Shown here: positions 1-8,386 of the stretch, piece after piece
How the letters are laid out: each line of letters starts with the position of its first letter
How positions within the stretch are numbered: position 1 is the stretch's first letter
Assembly (NCBI GenBank): GCA_023444765.1
Contig: JAEXLY010000087.1
Coordinates: 1-21,898 of the forward strand
Reading direction: 5' to 3'
Source of the DNA: Pseudomonadota bacterium
GTDB lineage: Bacteria > Pseudomonadota > Gammaproteobacteria > Xanthomonadales > Xanthomonadaceae
DNA length: 21,898 nucleotides
Notes under the pieces: generated by a model
The model's input: only the letters and a program-made list of their open reading frames with translations
Told to the model about the DNA's origin: nothing
Databases searched by the model: none
Position numbers and translations under genes: made by a program

Positions 1-119
1 CGCTTTACGCGCGCTTCGGTTTCGAGACCTGCGGCCCGTTCGGCGACTACCGCCCCGATCCCTGCAGCACCTTCATGACCCGCGCCCTCGATGGCGCGCA
101 CGACGAGGCCACGCGATGA
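1..119 (+). CDS. GNAT-like acetyltransferase, C-terminal fragment (5' end outside window)
   Basis: An open frame entering from the left edge (codons from base 3) encodes about 38 residues and ends in TGA at 117-119. The peptide begins LYARFGFETCGPFGDY, the usual last strand of GNAT N-acetyltransferases, where a 'Y..GF' segment is followed by a short C-terminal strand (CSTFMTRAL). The substrate cannot be told from this fragment. Its stop overlaps the nirB start (ATGA, 116-119), so the two genes are probably translationally coupled and co-transcribed. The family call rests on a short segment only; the operon link is seen directly. Confidence 0.6.
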   Translation, partial: LYARFGFETCGPFGDYRPDPCSTFMTRALDGAHDEATR

Positions 120-2587
120 AACAGCCACGACTGGTGGTGGTGGGCAACGGCATGGCCGGCATCCGCACGCTCGAGGAGCTGCTCAAGCTGGTGCCCGGCA
201 TGTACGACATCACCGTGTTCGGCGCCGAGCCGCACCCCAACTACAACCGCATCCTGCTCTCGCCGGTGCTGGCAGGCGAGCAGGACTTCGACGACATCGT
301 GCTCAATCCGCTGTCCTGGTACGAGGACAACGGCATCCGCCTGCACCTGGGCAAGGAAGTCACGCGCATCGACCGCGTGCATCGCCGCGTGATCGCCGCC
401 GATGGCACGCAGGCCGGGTACGACCGCCTGCTGCTGGCCACCGGCTCGCTGCCCTTCATCCTGCCGGTTCCGGGCAAGGACCTGAAAGGCGTCATCGGCT
501 ACCGCGACATCCACGACACCCAGGCGATGATCGACGCGGCGAAGGTCAAGCGCCACGCGGTGGTGATCGGCGGCGGCCTGCTGGGGCTGGAGGCGGCGAA
601 CGGACTGATGCTGCGCGGCATGGATGTCACCGTGGTGCACCTGGCCGGCTGGCTGCTCGAGCGCCAGCTCGATCCGGTGGCCGGCGCGCTGCTGGAGAAG
701 TCCCTGGTCGAGCGCGGACTGAAGTTCCGGCTCAACACCTCCACCAGCGAGATTGTCGGCAACGACGCCGGAGAAGTCGTCGGCGTGCGCTTCTCCGACG
801 GCAGCGAGATCCCGGCCGATCTCGTGGTGATGGCCGCCGGCATCCGCCCCAATACCGCGCTGGCGCAGGAGGCCGGCATCCACTGCAACCGCGGCATCGT
901 GGTCAACGATTCATTGCAGACCTTCGATCCGCGCGTCTATGCGGTCGGCGAGTGCGCCGCGCATCGCGGCATCGCCTATGGTCTCGTGGCGCCGCTGTTC
1001 GAACAGGCCAAGGTCTGCGCCAACCACCTGGCCACCTTCGGCATCGGCATCTACAAGGGCTCGGCGGTCTCGACCAAGCTCAAGGTCACCGGCATCGACC
1101 TGTTCTCGGCCGGCGAGTTCATGGGCGGCGAGGGCACCGAGGAGATCGTGCTCAGCGATCCGGCTGGCGGCCTCTACAAGAAGCTGGTGATCCGGGACGA
1201 CAGGCTGGTGGGCGCCTGCCTGTACGGCGACACCGGCGATGGCGCCTGGTACTTCAAGCAGATCAAGGACGCGGTGGCGATCGGCGAGCGCCGCGACACG
1301 CTCGCCTTCGGCGAGACCGCGCTGGGCGACAGCGGCACCGGCGGCCAGGACCGGGTCGCCGACATGGCCGACACCGACGAGGTCTGCGGCTGCAATGGCG
1401 TGTGCAAGGGCACGATCGTCAAGGCGGTGCGCGAGCAGGGCCTGTTCACCGTGGACGAGGTGAAGAAGCACACCAAGGCGGCGAGTTCCTGCGGCTCGTG
1501 CACCGGCCTGGTCGAGCAGATCCTGATGAACTGCCTGGGTTCGAACTTCCAGGAGACGCCCAAGACCAAGGCGGTGTGCGGCTGCACCGACCGCACCCAC
1601 GGCGAGGTCCGCCAGGCGATCCGCGAGCACCATCTGGTCAGCCATGCCCAGGCCTACGCCTTCATGGAATGGCTCACGCCCAACGGCTGTGCCACCTGCC
1701 GGCCGGCGATCAACTACTACATGCTCTCGACCTGGCCGCGCGAGGCAATCGACGACCCGCAGAGCCGCTTCATCAACGAGCGCGCCCACGCCAACATCCA
1801 GAAGGACGGCACCTTCTCGGTGATCCCGCAGATGAAGGGCGGGGTCACGAATGCGAGCGAACTGCGCCGCATCGCCGACGTCGCCGACAAGTACGCGGTG
1901 CCGATGGTGAAGGTGACCGGCGGCCAGCGCATCGACCTGCTCGGGGTGAAGAAGGAGCACCTGGTCGATGTGTGGCGCGACCTCGGGATGAAATCCGGCC
2001 ACGCCTACGGCAAGTCGATCCGCACGGTGAAGACCTGCGTGGGCAGCGAGTTCTGCCGTTTCGGCACCCAGAACAGCACGCAGATGGGCATCGACCTGGA
2101 AACGATGCTGGCCAACATGTGGAGCCCGCACAAGGTCAAGCTCGCCGTGTCCGGCTGCCCGCGCAACTGCGCCGAATCCGGGATCAAGGACGTGGGCATC
2201 ATCGCAGTGGATTCGGGCTGGGAAATCCACGTGGGCGGCAACGGCGGCATCCGCACCGAGGTCGCGCGCTTCCTGTGCAAGGTGAAGACCGCCGATGAGG
2301 TGAAGGAGTACACCGGCGCCTTCCTGCAGCTCTACCGCGAGGAGGCCTACTACCTCGACCGCACGGTGCACTACATCGAACGCGTGGGCCTGGACTACAT
2401 CCGGCGCAAGGTGGTCGAGGACGCCGACAGCCGCCGCGCGCTGTACGAGCGGCTGCTGTTCGCGCTCGAGGGCCTGCCCGATCCGTGGGCGGCACGCATT
2501 GCCGGCGCGAAGCCGCGCGAGTACACGCCACTGGCGCTGGCCGGCGACGCGACGTCGCGACGCATTGCCGTCGCGCTGGAGGACTGA
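116..2587 (+). CDS. nirB: Assimilatory nitrite reductase [NAD(P)H], large subunit
   Basis: An 823-residue cytoplasmic enzyme that reduces nitrite to ammonium with six electrons from NAD(P)H. Domains in order: an FAD-binding Rossmann motif near residues 7-14 (VVGNGMAG), an NAD-binding motif near 148-165 (VVIGGGLLGLEAANGL), a first BFD-type [2Fe-2S] domain (C424, C426, C459, C462), a second BFD-like segment around 485-540 (VCGCTDRTHG, then NGCATC), and the siroheme/[4Fe-4S] domain with C641-x5-C647 and C681-x3-C685 (GCPRNC). Length is close to the roughly 850 residues usual for NirB. The start overlaps the stop of the upstream acetyltransferase gene; nirD begins two bases after the nirB stop. 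It appears complete, with every cofactor motif intact. The assimilatory role is inferred from linkage to nasA. Confidence 0.96.
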   Translation: MKQPRLVVVGNGMAGIRTLEELLKLVPGMYDITVFGAEPHPNYNRILLSPVLAGEQDFDDIVLNPLSWYEDNGIRLHLGKEVTRIDRVHRRVIAADGTQAGYDRLLLATGSLPFILPVPGKDLKGVIGYRDIHDTQAMIDAAKVKRHAVVIGGGLLGLEAANGLMLRGMDVTVVHLAGWLLERQLDPVAGALLEKSLVERGLKFRLNTSTSEIVGNDAGEVVGVRFSDGSEIPADLVVMAAGIRPNTALAQEAGIHCNRGIVVNDSLQTFDPRVYAVGECAAHRGIAYGLVAPLFEQAKVCANHLATFGIGIYKGSAVSTKLKVTGIDLFSAGEFMGGEGTEEIVLSDPAGGLYKKLVIRDDRLVGACLYGDTGDGAWYFKQIKDAVAIGERRDTLAFGETALGDSGTGGQDRVADMADTDEVCGCNGVCKGTIVKAVREQGLFTVDEVKKHTKAASSCGSCTGLVEQILMNCLGSNFQETPKTKAVCGCTDRTHGEVRQAIREHHLVSHAQAYAFMEWLTPNGCATCRPAINYYMLSTWPREAIDDPQSRFINERAHANIQKDGTFSVIPQMKGGVTNASELRRIADVADKYAVPMVKVTGGQRIDLLGVKKEHLVDVWRDLGMKSGHAYGKSIRTVKTCVGSEFCRFGTQNSTQMGIDLETMLANMWSPHKVKLAVSGCPRNCAESGIKDVGIIAVDSGWEIHVGGNGGIRTEVARFLCKVKTADEVKEYTGAFLQLYREEAYYLDRTVHYIERVGLDYIRRKVVEDADSRRALYERLLFALEGLPDPWAARIAGAKPREYTPLALAGDATSRRIAVALED

Positions 2588-2589
2588 GC

Positions 2590-2949
2590 ATGGAAACCAC
2601 GGCATCCTGGGTCCACGTCTGCGCGATCGACGAGATCCCCGTCCTCGGCGCGCGCGTGCTGCGCCGGCCCGGCGGCGACGACATCGCCCTGTTCCGCCCC
2701 GCCATCGACCGCGTGTTCGCGCTCACCGACCGCTGCCCGCACAAGGGCGGGCCGCTGTCGCAGGGGATCGTGGCCGGCGACACCGTGACCTGCCCGCTGC
2801 ACAGCTGGAACATCGCGCTCGACAGCGGCCAGGCCTGCGCGCCGGACGTAGGCTGCGCGCGCCGGCACGCGGTGGAGCTGCGCGGGGGCGAGGTCTGGCT
2901 GTCGCTCGCCTCGGAAGCCACCGCCATTGCCGATGCCGACGCAGGCTGA
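2590..2949 (+). CDS. nirD: Nitrite reductase small subunit, Rieske type
   Basis: A 119-residue protein forming the small subunit of NAD(P)H nitrite reductase. The Rieske fold is recognised by CPHKGGPLSQG and CPLHSWNIAL, giving the C-x-H ... C-x2-H ligand pattern for a [2Fe-2S] cluster. E. coli NirD keeps the fold but lacks these ligands, so this protein is of the cluster-binding NirD/NasE-like kind. The start ATG is two bases after the nirB stop (TGAGCATG), and its own stop overlaps the nasA start (TGATG), both typical of translational coupling. It probably passes electrons within the NirBD complex; that role is inferred from the family. Confidence 0.93.
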   Translation: METTASWVHVCAIDEIPVLGARVLRRPGGDDIALFRPAIDRVFALTDRCPHKGGPLSQGIVAGDTVTCPLHSWNIALDSGQACAPDVGCARRHAVELRGGEVWLSLASEATAIADADAG

Positions 2950-5744
2950 TGGACGGCGGCCACGCCCTTCCGCCGCAGGCGCGCACCACGCGCTCGACCT
3001 GCTGCTACTGCGGGGTGGGCTGCGGCGTGCTGGTGCACAGCCGCCGCGAAGCCGACGGCAGCGAGCGCATCACCGGTGTCGAAGGCGATCCGGCGCATCC
3101 GGCCAACTTCGGACGGCTGTGCAGCAAGGGCCGGACGCTCGCCGAAAGCGCGCGCAGCCTCCATGGGCGCATCCTGCAGCCGGAGCTGCGCGCCACGCGC
3201 GGCGAGCCAAGGCGCGCGGTCGACTGGGGCCTGGCGCTGGACACCGTGGCTGCGCGGCTGGCCGGCATCGTCGAGCGCCACGGCCCGGACGCGGTCGCGT
3301 TCTATCTGTCCGGGCAACTGCTCACCGAGGACTACTACGTCTTCAACAAGCTGGCCAAGGGGCTGCTCGGCACCGCCAACATCGACACCAACTCGCGCCT
3401 GTGCATGTCCAGCGCGGTCGCGGGCTACAAGCTCGCCTTCGGCGCGGACGGCCCGCCCACCTGCTACGACGACCTGGAGCACGCGAAGACGGTGCTGTTC
3501 GCCGGCAGCAATGCCGCCTACGCGCACCCGGTGCTGTTCCGCCGGCTGGAGGAGGCGAAGGCGCGCGATCCGGGCGTGCGCTGGATCGTGGTCGATCCGC
3601 GCCGTACCGATACCGCGGCGATGGCCGACCTGCATCTTGCCATCCAGCCCGGCACCGACGTCGCGCTGTTCAATGGCATGCTGCACCACCTGGTCTGGGA
3701 AGGCCTGCTGGACCAGGATCTCATCCGCGCGCATACCCGCGGCTTCGACGACCTCAAGCGGGCCCTGCGCGAATACACGCCGCGCATGTCGGCCGAGATC
3801 TGCGGGATCGCCGTCGCCGACCTGGTCACCGCCGCCGAGTGGTTCGGCCGCAGTCCCGCCGCGCTGTCGCTGTATTGCATGGGCCTGAACCAGTCCGCGC
3901 ATGGCACAGACAAGAACCTCGCCCTGATCCATCTCCACCTGGCCACGCGCCAGCTGGGCCGCCCAGGCGCGGGCCCGTTCTCGCTCACCGGCCAGCCCAA
4001 CGCGATGGGCGGGCGCGAAGTGGGAGGCATGGCGACGATGCTGGCCGCGCATCGCGAACTCGACGATCCCCTGCATCGTGCGGAGGTCGAAGCGCTGTGG
4101 TCGCTCGCGCCCGGCACGTTGCCTGCGAAACCGGGGCTCGCCGCGGTGGAACTGTTCGACGCGCTGCACAGCGGCAAGGTCAAGGCGGTCTGGATCGCCT
4201 GCACCAATCCCGCGCACTCGATGCCCGACCTCGGCCGCGTGCGTGAGGCCCTGCAGCGCGCCGAGTACGTCATCGTGCAGGAGTGTTACGCCGGGACCGA
4301 CACAGTGCCCTTCGCCGACGCACTGCTGCCGGCCAGCACCTGGGGCGAAAAGGACGGCACGGCGACCAATTCCGAACGTCGCATCTCGCGCGTGCGTGCC
4401 GCCATCGCGTCGCCGGGACAGGCGAAGCCGGACTGGTGGATCGCGCGCGAAGTCGCGCGCCGGCTCGAAGCGCGCCTGTCGTCCCCGGGTTCGGCGCCGC
4501 TGTTCGAGGCCGATACGCCCGAGCGCCTGTTCGACGAACACCGCGCGCTCACCGTGGGGCGCGATCTCGACATCGGCGGTCTCGACTACGCGCTGCTCGA
4601 GCGCGCCGGGCCGCAGCAGTGGCCATTGCCCGCAGGCAGCGTGCGGGGCCAGGCGCGTCGCTATGCGGACGGCGTGTTCGCCACCGGGGACGGCCGCGCG
4701 CGCTTCCACCCGACGCCCTACCGCCAGGTGGCCGAACCGACATCGGCGCGTTTCCCGCTGCGCCTGCTCACCGGGCGCCTGCGCGACCAGTGGCATGGCA
4801 TGTCGCGCAGCGGGCGCGTGCCGGCGCTGTTCGCGCACAGCCCCGAACCCAGCCTGCGCATGCACCCGGACGATGCCGCACGGCGCGGACTCGGTGACGG
4901 CGACCTGGTGCGGATCGCGAGCAAGCGGGGCGAGCTGGTGCTGCCGTTGGAGCTGTCCGACGAGGTCGGGTCGGGAACCGTGTTCGCCGCCATGCACTGG
5001 AGTGGCCAGCACCTGTCCAGCAGCGGCGTCAACGAGGTCAGCCTGCCGGCGGTGGATGCCCGCTCGCGCCAGCCCGAGCTCAAGCACGCGGCGGTGCGGG
5101 TGGAACTGGCGGCCTTCGGCTGGCACCTGCTCGCCGCACGGCGCGGCGACGCACTGGCGATGCGCGAGGCGCTGCAGCCGTTGCTGCGCGAGTGCGGCTA
5201 TGCCGGGCTGTCCCTGCAGCCGGTGGCTGCGCGTGATGCCTCAGCCGATGGCAATGGGCTCGACACGGATGGCGTCCGCGCGTGGGTCGTCCTCCGCGCC
5301 GCCGCATCCGCTCCGATGCCGCCGGAGTGGATGGCCGCACTCGACCATGCCCTGGGGCTGGATTCCGGACCCGACACGCTCGAATACCGCGACGCGCGCC
5401 GGGGCATGCTCAGGCGCGTGTCCTGGCGCGGCGCGGCCGACGACAGCCGCCTCGACGGCCTGCTGTGGAGCGGGCCCGCGCCGGGGGGCGACGCCGTGCT
5501 GCAGGTCGCGCTGTCCGGCCAGCCTTGGCGGGGACCGCGGCTGGCGGCGTTCTCGGCGCTAGCCGCTGCCCCGCGCGACCCCATCGTCTGCAGTTGCCGC
5601 CAGGTCACCGAATCGGCGATCCGCATCGAGATCGGCAAGGGTGCCGACGTGGCCACGCTCCAGCGGACCCTGGGCTGCGGCAGCGTCTGCGGTTCCTGCA
5701 TTCCGCAGCTGGTGCGCCTGCTGCGCCAGCCCGCCATCGCCTGA
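2949..5744 (+). CDS. nasA: Assimilatory nitrate reductase catalytic subunit with C-terminal BFD domain
   Basis: A 931-residue molybdopterin (bis-MGD) oxidoreductase reducing nitrate to nitrite in the cytoplasm. The N-terminus carries the [4Fe-4S] pattern C18-x2-C21-x3-C25 with the fourth Cys at C58 (GRLCSKG). C152 in the NSRLCMSSAV motif is the expected Mo ligand. The central part is a molybdopterin oxidoreductase domain and the 790-870 region resembles the MGD-binding (molydop_binding) domain. The last 53 residues form a BFD-like [2Fe-2S] domain (C881, C883, C914, C917). No twin-arginine signal is present, which fits the NasA rather than the Nap branch. The chosen ATG overlaps the nirD stop; the open frame extends upstream only as a shadow of nirB/nirD. 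No flavoprotein electron donor (NasB/NasC) is adjacent. Confidence 0.94.
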   Translation: MDGGHALPPQARTTRSTCCYCGVGCGVLVHSRREADGSERITGVEGDPAHPANFGRLCSKGRTLAESARSLHGRILQPELRATRGEPRRAVDWGLALDTVAARLAGIVERHGPDAVAFYLSGQLLTEDYYVFNKLAKGLLGTANIDTNSRLCMSSAVAGYKLAFGADGPPTCYDDLEHAKTVLFAGSNAAYAHPVLFRRLEEAKARDPGVRWIVVDPRRTDTAAMADLHLAIQPGTDVALFNGMLHHLVWEGLLDQDLIRAHTRGFDDLKRALREYTPRMSAEICGIAVADLVTAAEWFGRSPAALSLYCMGLNQSAHGTDKNLALIHLHLATRQLGRPGAGPFSLTGQPNAMGGREVGGMATMLAAHRELDDPLHRAEVEALWSLAPGTLPAKPGLAAVELFDALHSGKVKAVWIACTNPAHSMPDLGRVREALQRAEYVIVQECYAGTDTVPFADALLPASTWGEKDGTATNSERRISRVRAAIASPGQAKPDWWIAREVARRLEARLSSPGSAPLFEADTPERLFDEHRALTVGRDLDIGGLDYALLERAGPQQWPLPAGSVRGQARRYADGVFATGDGRARFHPTPYRQVAEPTSARFPLRLLTGRLRDQWHGMSRSGRVPALFAHSPEPSLRMHPDDAARRGLGDGDLVRIASKRGELVLPLELSDEVGSGTVFAAMHWSGQHLSSSGVNEVSLPAVDARSRQPELKHAAVRVELAAFGWHLLAARRGDALAMREALQPLLRECGYAGLSLQPVAARDASADGNGLDTDGVRAWVVLRAAASAPMPPEWMAALDHALGLDSGPDTLEYRDARRGMLRRVSWRGAADDSRLDGLLWSGPAPGGDAVLQVALSGQPWRGPRLAAFSALAAAPRDPIVCSCRQVTESAIRIEIGKGADVATLQRTLGCGSVCGSCIPQLVRLLRQPAIA

Positions 5745-5760
5745 AGCCATGGAGTCCACG

Positions 5761-6567
5761 ATGCCCGCAGCTACGCATGCGCAGCCACCACGCCGCATCC
5801 CGCAGGAGGTCGTGCTGCTGTCGGCCGGCCCCGGCGATCTCGAACTGCTCACGCTCAAGGCGGTGCGCGAACTGGCGGCGGCCGAGGTGCTGCTGCTCGA
5901 CGAACTGGTCGATCCGGCCATCGTCGAGCTGGCGCCGAACGCGCGCGTGGTGCGCGTGGGCAAGCGCGGCGGCTGCCGCTCCACGCCGCAGGACTTCATC
6001 TGCCGGCTGATGCGCCGCTGCGCCTTGCAGGGCCAGCGCGTGGTCCGGGTGAAGGGGGGCGATGCGCTGATGTTCGGCCGTGCCGGGGAGGAGATCGCGT
6101 TCCTGCGCGCGGCAGCCGTTCCGGTGCGCATCGTCAACGGCGTCAGCGCCGCCTTCGCCGCCGCCGCCGCACTGGGCGTCTCGCTCACCCATCGCGATCA
6201 CTGTCACGGCGTCACCTTCGTCACCGCCCATACCGCCGACCATGGCGAACCGGACTGGGCCGCGCTCTGCGCCACCGGCACCACGCTGGCGATCTACATG
6301 GGCATGCGCCGCATCGATCGGCTGGCCCATGCGCTGCAGCGGCACCTTCCCGCGGACACCCCCGCGGCCATCGTCCAGGCTGCCAGCCAGGCCGGCGAAA
6401 CCCGCGTTCTCACGACGCTGGCAATGCTCGCCGACGCCGCCGGGCCGTGCCACGGGGCGCCCGGCGTGATCCTGGTGGGGCGTGCACTGGCATTGGCACG
6501 GGTCCAGGCGCCGGACGCCATGGGGACGGCGGCCGCGGCCCTGCCGCACGCGCTGGCGTGCTCCTGA
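5761..6567 (+). CDS. cobA: Uroporphyrinogen-III C-methyltransferase (SUMT)
   Basis: A 268-residue protein that methylates uroporphyrinogen III twice with S-adenosylmethionine to precorrin-2, the first step to siroheme. Family motifs are visible: LLSAGPGDLELLTLKAV near the N-terminus, VRVKGGDALMFGRAGEE, the GVSAAFAAAAALG segment (normally GITAA), and SLTHRD. It is the stand-alone CobA type, lacking the CysG N-terminal dehydrogenase/chelatase half, so those activities must be encoded elsewhere. The start at 5761 is preferred because GGAG lies six bases upstream (5751-5754). An in-frame ATG at 5749 is possible but has no usable ribosome binding site. It is last in the nir-nas operon and supplies NirB's cofactor. 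Confidence 0.92.
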   Translation: MPAATHAQPPRRIPQEVVLLSAGPGDLELLTLKAVRELAAAEVLLLDELVDPAIVELAPNARVVRVGKRGGCRSTPQDFICRLMRRCALQGQRVVRVKGGDALMFGRAGEEIAFLRAAAVPVRIVNGVSAAFAAAAALGVSLTHRDHCHGVTFVTAHTADHGEPDWAALCATGTTLAIYMGMRRIDRLAHALQRHLPADTPAAIVQAASQAGETRVLTTLAMLADAAGPCHGAPGVILVGRALALARVQAPDAMGTAAAALPHALACS

Positions 6568-6741
6568 CGCGGCCCGCCTCCCGGCGCGGACACGGCATCG
6601 CATGGCCGGCATCCACCGGCACGCGCAACGGCCTTTCCCGGCCGGATGGCGCGAACCCTCGCGACGCACATGCCCGGAAGACCGCGATGCGGGACCGTGG
6701 AATCCGCCGCATGCAGCCGACGTGCCACGCATGGCCGCGGT

Positions 6742-6755
6742 TTGACGCCGATCAA
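6742..6755. promoter_or_regulatory. Candidate FNR/ANR/CRP-family box
   Basis: TTGAC-GCCG-ATCAA matches nine of the ten defined positions of the FNR/ANR consensus TTGAT-N4-ATCAA. Its centre lies about 63 bases before the SDR start codon. If placed at -41.5 it would set transcription near 6790, about 22 bases before the start codon, which is workable spacing. No clear -10 hexamer was recognised. Binding by an FNR-like regulator is an inference. Confidence 0.5.
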
Positions 6756-6811
6756 TGCACGCAAACGCGCGCCAGTGCGACGGTGGCGGTCCATTCCCGC
6801 GGAAGACCCCG

Positions 6812-7549
6812 ATGACAACGAACCTCGCAGGCCGGACGGCCCTGGTCACCGGCGGCGCGCGCGGCATCGGCGCGGCGATCGTGCGCCGGCTGCACGCCGA
6901 TGGCGCCAGCGTGGCCATCACCGACGTCCTGGTGGACGAAGGGCGCGCGCTCGCCGCCAGCCTCGGCGAACGCGCTATATTCTTCGAGCACGACGTGGCC
7001 TCCGATGCCGCCTGGCATGCCACCGTCGCCGCGACGCGCAAGGCGTTCGGCAGCCTGCACATCCTGGTCAACAACGCGGGCATCTACGAACCCGGCAGCA
7101 TCGCCGATGCCGACCTGGCCGGCGTCGAGCGCCAGATGCGGGTCAACCAGCTCGGCACCTTCCTCGGCATGCGCCATGCGCAGGCGCCAATGCGCGAGGC
7201 CGGCGGCGGCTGCATCGTCAACATCAGCTCGATCGCCGGCCTGCTGGGCTTTCCGGGCGCGGCCGCCTACGTGGGCACCAAGTGGGCGGTACGCGGCATG
7301 ACCAAGACCGCGGCGGTCGAGTTCGCGCCCGACCGCATCCGCGTCAACTCGGTGCATCCGGGCTTCATCGAGACTCCGATGGTCGAGAAGAACAGCGCCG
7401 AGGCCAACCGCGCCGGCATCGAGGCCACGCCGCTCAAGCGCATCGGCCAGCCGGACGAGATCGCCGCCGCAGTGGCCTGGCTCGTCGGCGCCGATGCCGG
7501 ATTCGTCACCGGTGCCGAGCTGACGGTGGACGGGGGCTGGGTGCTCTGA
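6812..7549 (+). CDS. Short-chain dehydrogenase/reductase (FabG / 20-beta-HSD-like)
   Basis: A 245-residue classical SDR enzyme, NAD(P)-dependent, cytoplasmic. Visible motifs: TGGARGIG (residues 13-20) in the nucleotide-binding turn, NNAG at 87-90, and the catalytic S140, Y153, K157 (YVGTK) with standard spacing, followed by VHPGFIETPM. An aspartate at the end of beta-2 (AITDVLVDEG) suggests NAD(H) preference. Such enzymes are often annotated as glucose 1-dehydrogenase or 3-oxoacyl-ACP reductase; the substrate cannot be read from the sequence. The ATG at 6812 is chosen because GGAAGA precedes it by five bases and the protein then starts directly at the Rossmann fold; an upstream ATG (6755) would add a non-conserved leader and lies within the FNR-like box. 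It stands alone, behind a 244-base gap after cobA. Confidence 0.88.
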   Translation: MTTNLAGRTALVTGGARGIGAAIVRRLHADGASVAITDVLVDEGRALAASLGERAIFFEHDVASDAAWHATVAATRKAFGSLHILVNNAGIYEPGSIADADLAGVERQMRVNQLGTFLGMRHAQAPMREAGGGCIVNISSIAGLLGFPGAAAYVGTKWAVRGMTKTAAVEFAPDRIRVNSVHPGFIETPMVEKNSAEANRAGIEATPLKRIGQPDEIAAAVAWLVGADAGFVTGAELTVDGGWVL

Positions 7550-7589
7550 GGCGGCGCCGCGCGGGCCAGGGCGCCCGGCAGGGACTACC

Positions 7590-8351
7590 ATGCACGCCCC
7601 GCCGCCGAACGCCGCCGCCATGTCCACGCCCCCGCCCTACCTCGACGACGCCCAGATCGAACGCCTGGCCGAGCTGCTGGAGCAGCGCGCGGTGCCGTTC
7701 AAGGGCTTCAACCTGGAGGCGCTGGACGGCTTCCTGTCCGCGCTGGTGGTTTCGCCTTCGACGGTCCCGGCCAGCGAGTGGCAGCCGCTGGTCTGGGGCG
7801 GCAAGCCGCCGCGCTGGGACAGCCCGGCGGAGGCGGCCGAAGTCGAGCGCCTGCTGGTGGGCCACTGGAACATGTGCTCCGCGCGCGTCCGGCACGGCGA
7901 GGACGACCTGCCAGACCACCTGGCGCCGCTGATGTGGCTGCCCGAGGACCCCGAACTCTCCGGCGAGGAGGCGCTGCACGAGGACGAGCTCGACGTCGGC
8001 CACGACTGGGCGCTGGGCTTTTTCGAGGGCGTGGCCCTGCGCGAGGCCGAATGGGATCGCTGGCTGGACGAGAACGACTGGATGGAGGAGATCTTCGACC
8101 ACCTCGACCGGCTCGCCAGCGGCGAGGCCATCAACGGCGACGACCCGACCGCAGCCCCCACTCCCGTCGGTTACCGCGAGCGCCTCGCGATCGTACTGTC
8201 GCTGCCGGGCATGCTGGCCGACCTCCACCACCACCGCATCGACGCGCTCACCCCACGCACCCCGATCCGCCGCGAGGACGCCCCGGGCCGCAACGATCCC
8301 TGCCCCTGCGGCAGCGGGAAGAAGCACAAGAAGTGCTGCGGGGCGCATTGA
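7590..8351 (+). CDS. UPF0149/YecA-like protein with C-terminal SEC-C zinc motif
   Basis: A 253-residue acidic protein. The N-terminal two thirds resemble the UPF0149 (YecA/YgfB-like) family: 'LDGFLSALVVSPS' near residue 48 and an acidic helical body with the WALGFFEGVAL segment. The C-terminus carries RNDPCPCGSGKKHKKCCG, a SEC-C zinc-binding motif of the kind found at the end of SecA. Its molecular role is not established; SEC-C tails in SecA bind SecB and ribosomes, so an accessory role at the ribosome or translocon is conceivable but unproven. An AGGGA sequence before ATG 7590 supports that start; an in-frame ATG at 7620 without a ribosome site is an alternative. It runs convergently towards the broken methyltransferase gene. 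Confidence 0.83.
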   Translation: MHAPPPNAAAMSTPPPYLDDAQIERLAELLEQRAVPFKGFNLEALDGFLSALVVSPSTVPASEWQPLVWGGKPPRWDSPAEAAEVERLLVGHWNMCSARVRHGEDDLPDHLAPLMWLPEDPELSGEEALHEDELDVGHDWALGFFEGVALREAEWDRWLDENDWMEEIFDHLDRLASGEAINGDDPTAAPTPVGYRERLAIVLSLPGMLADLHHHRIDALTPRTPIRREDAPGRNDPCPCGSGKKHKKCCGAH

Positions 8352-8359
8352 TCACGAAC

Positions 8360-8386
8360 GCGTCCGCGCCTGGACCGGGCGGACGC
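8360..8386. other. Strong hairpin between convergent genes
   Basis: GCGTCCGC (8360-8367) and GCGGACGC (8379-8386) form a perfect 8-bp stem around an 11-base loop, eight bases after the SEC-C gene stop. No T-tract follows on either strand, so it is at best an imperfect bidirectional terminator. Its right edge abuts the 3' end of the truncated methyltransferase pseudogene. Confidence 0.4.

Noticed and set aside
911..2605. 564-residue open frame on the - strand across nirB
   Set aside because: Antisense shadow of nirB codon bias in GC-rich DNA; the translation is rich in H, A, R, G and V without any motif.
2199..5126. 975-residue open frame on the - strand across nirB/nirD/nasA
   Set aside because: It spans three well-supported genes on the other strand and has low-complexity arginine/alanine content and no family resemblance.
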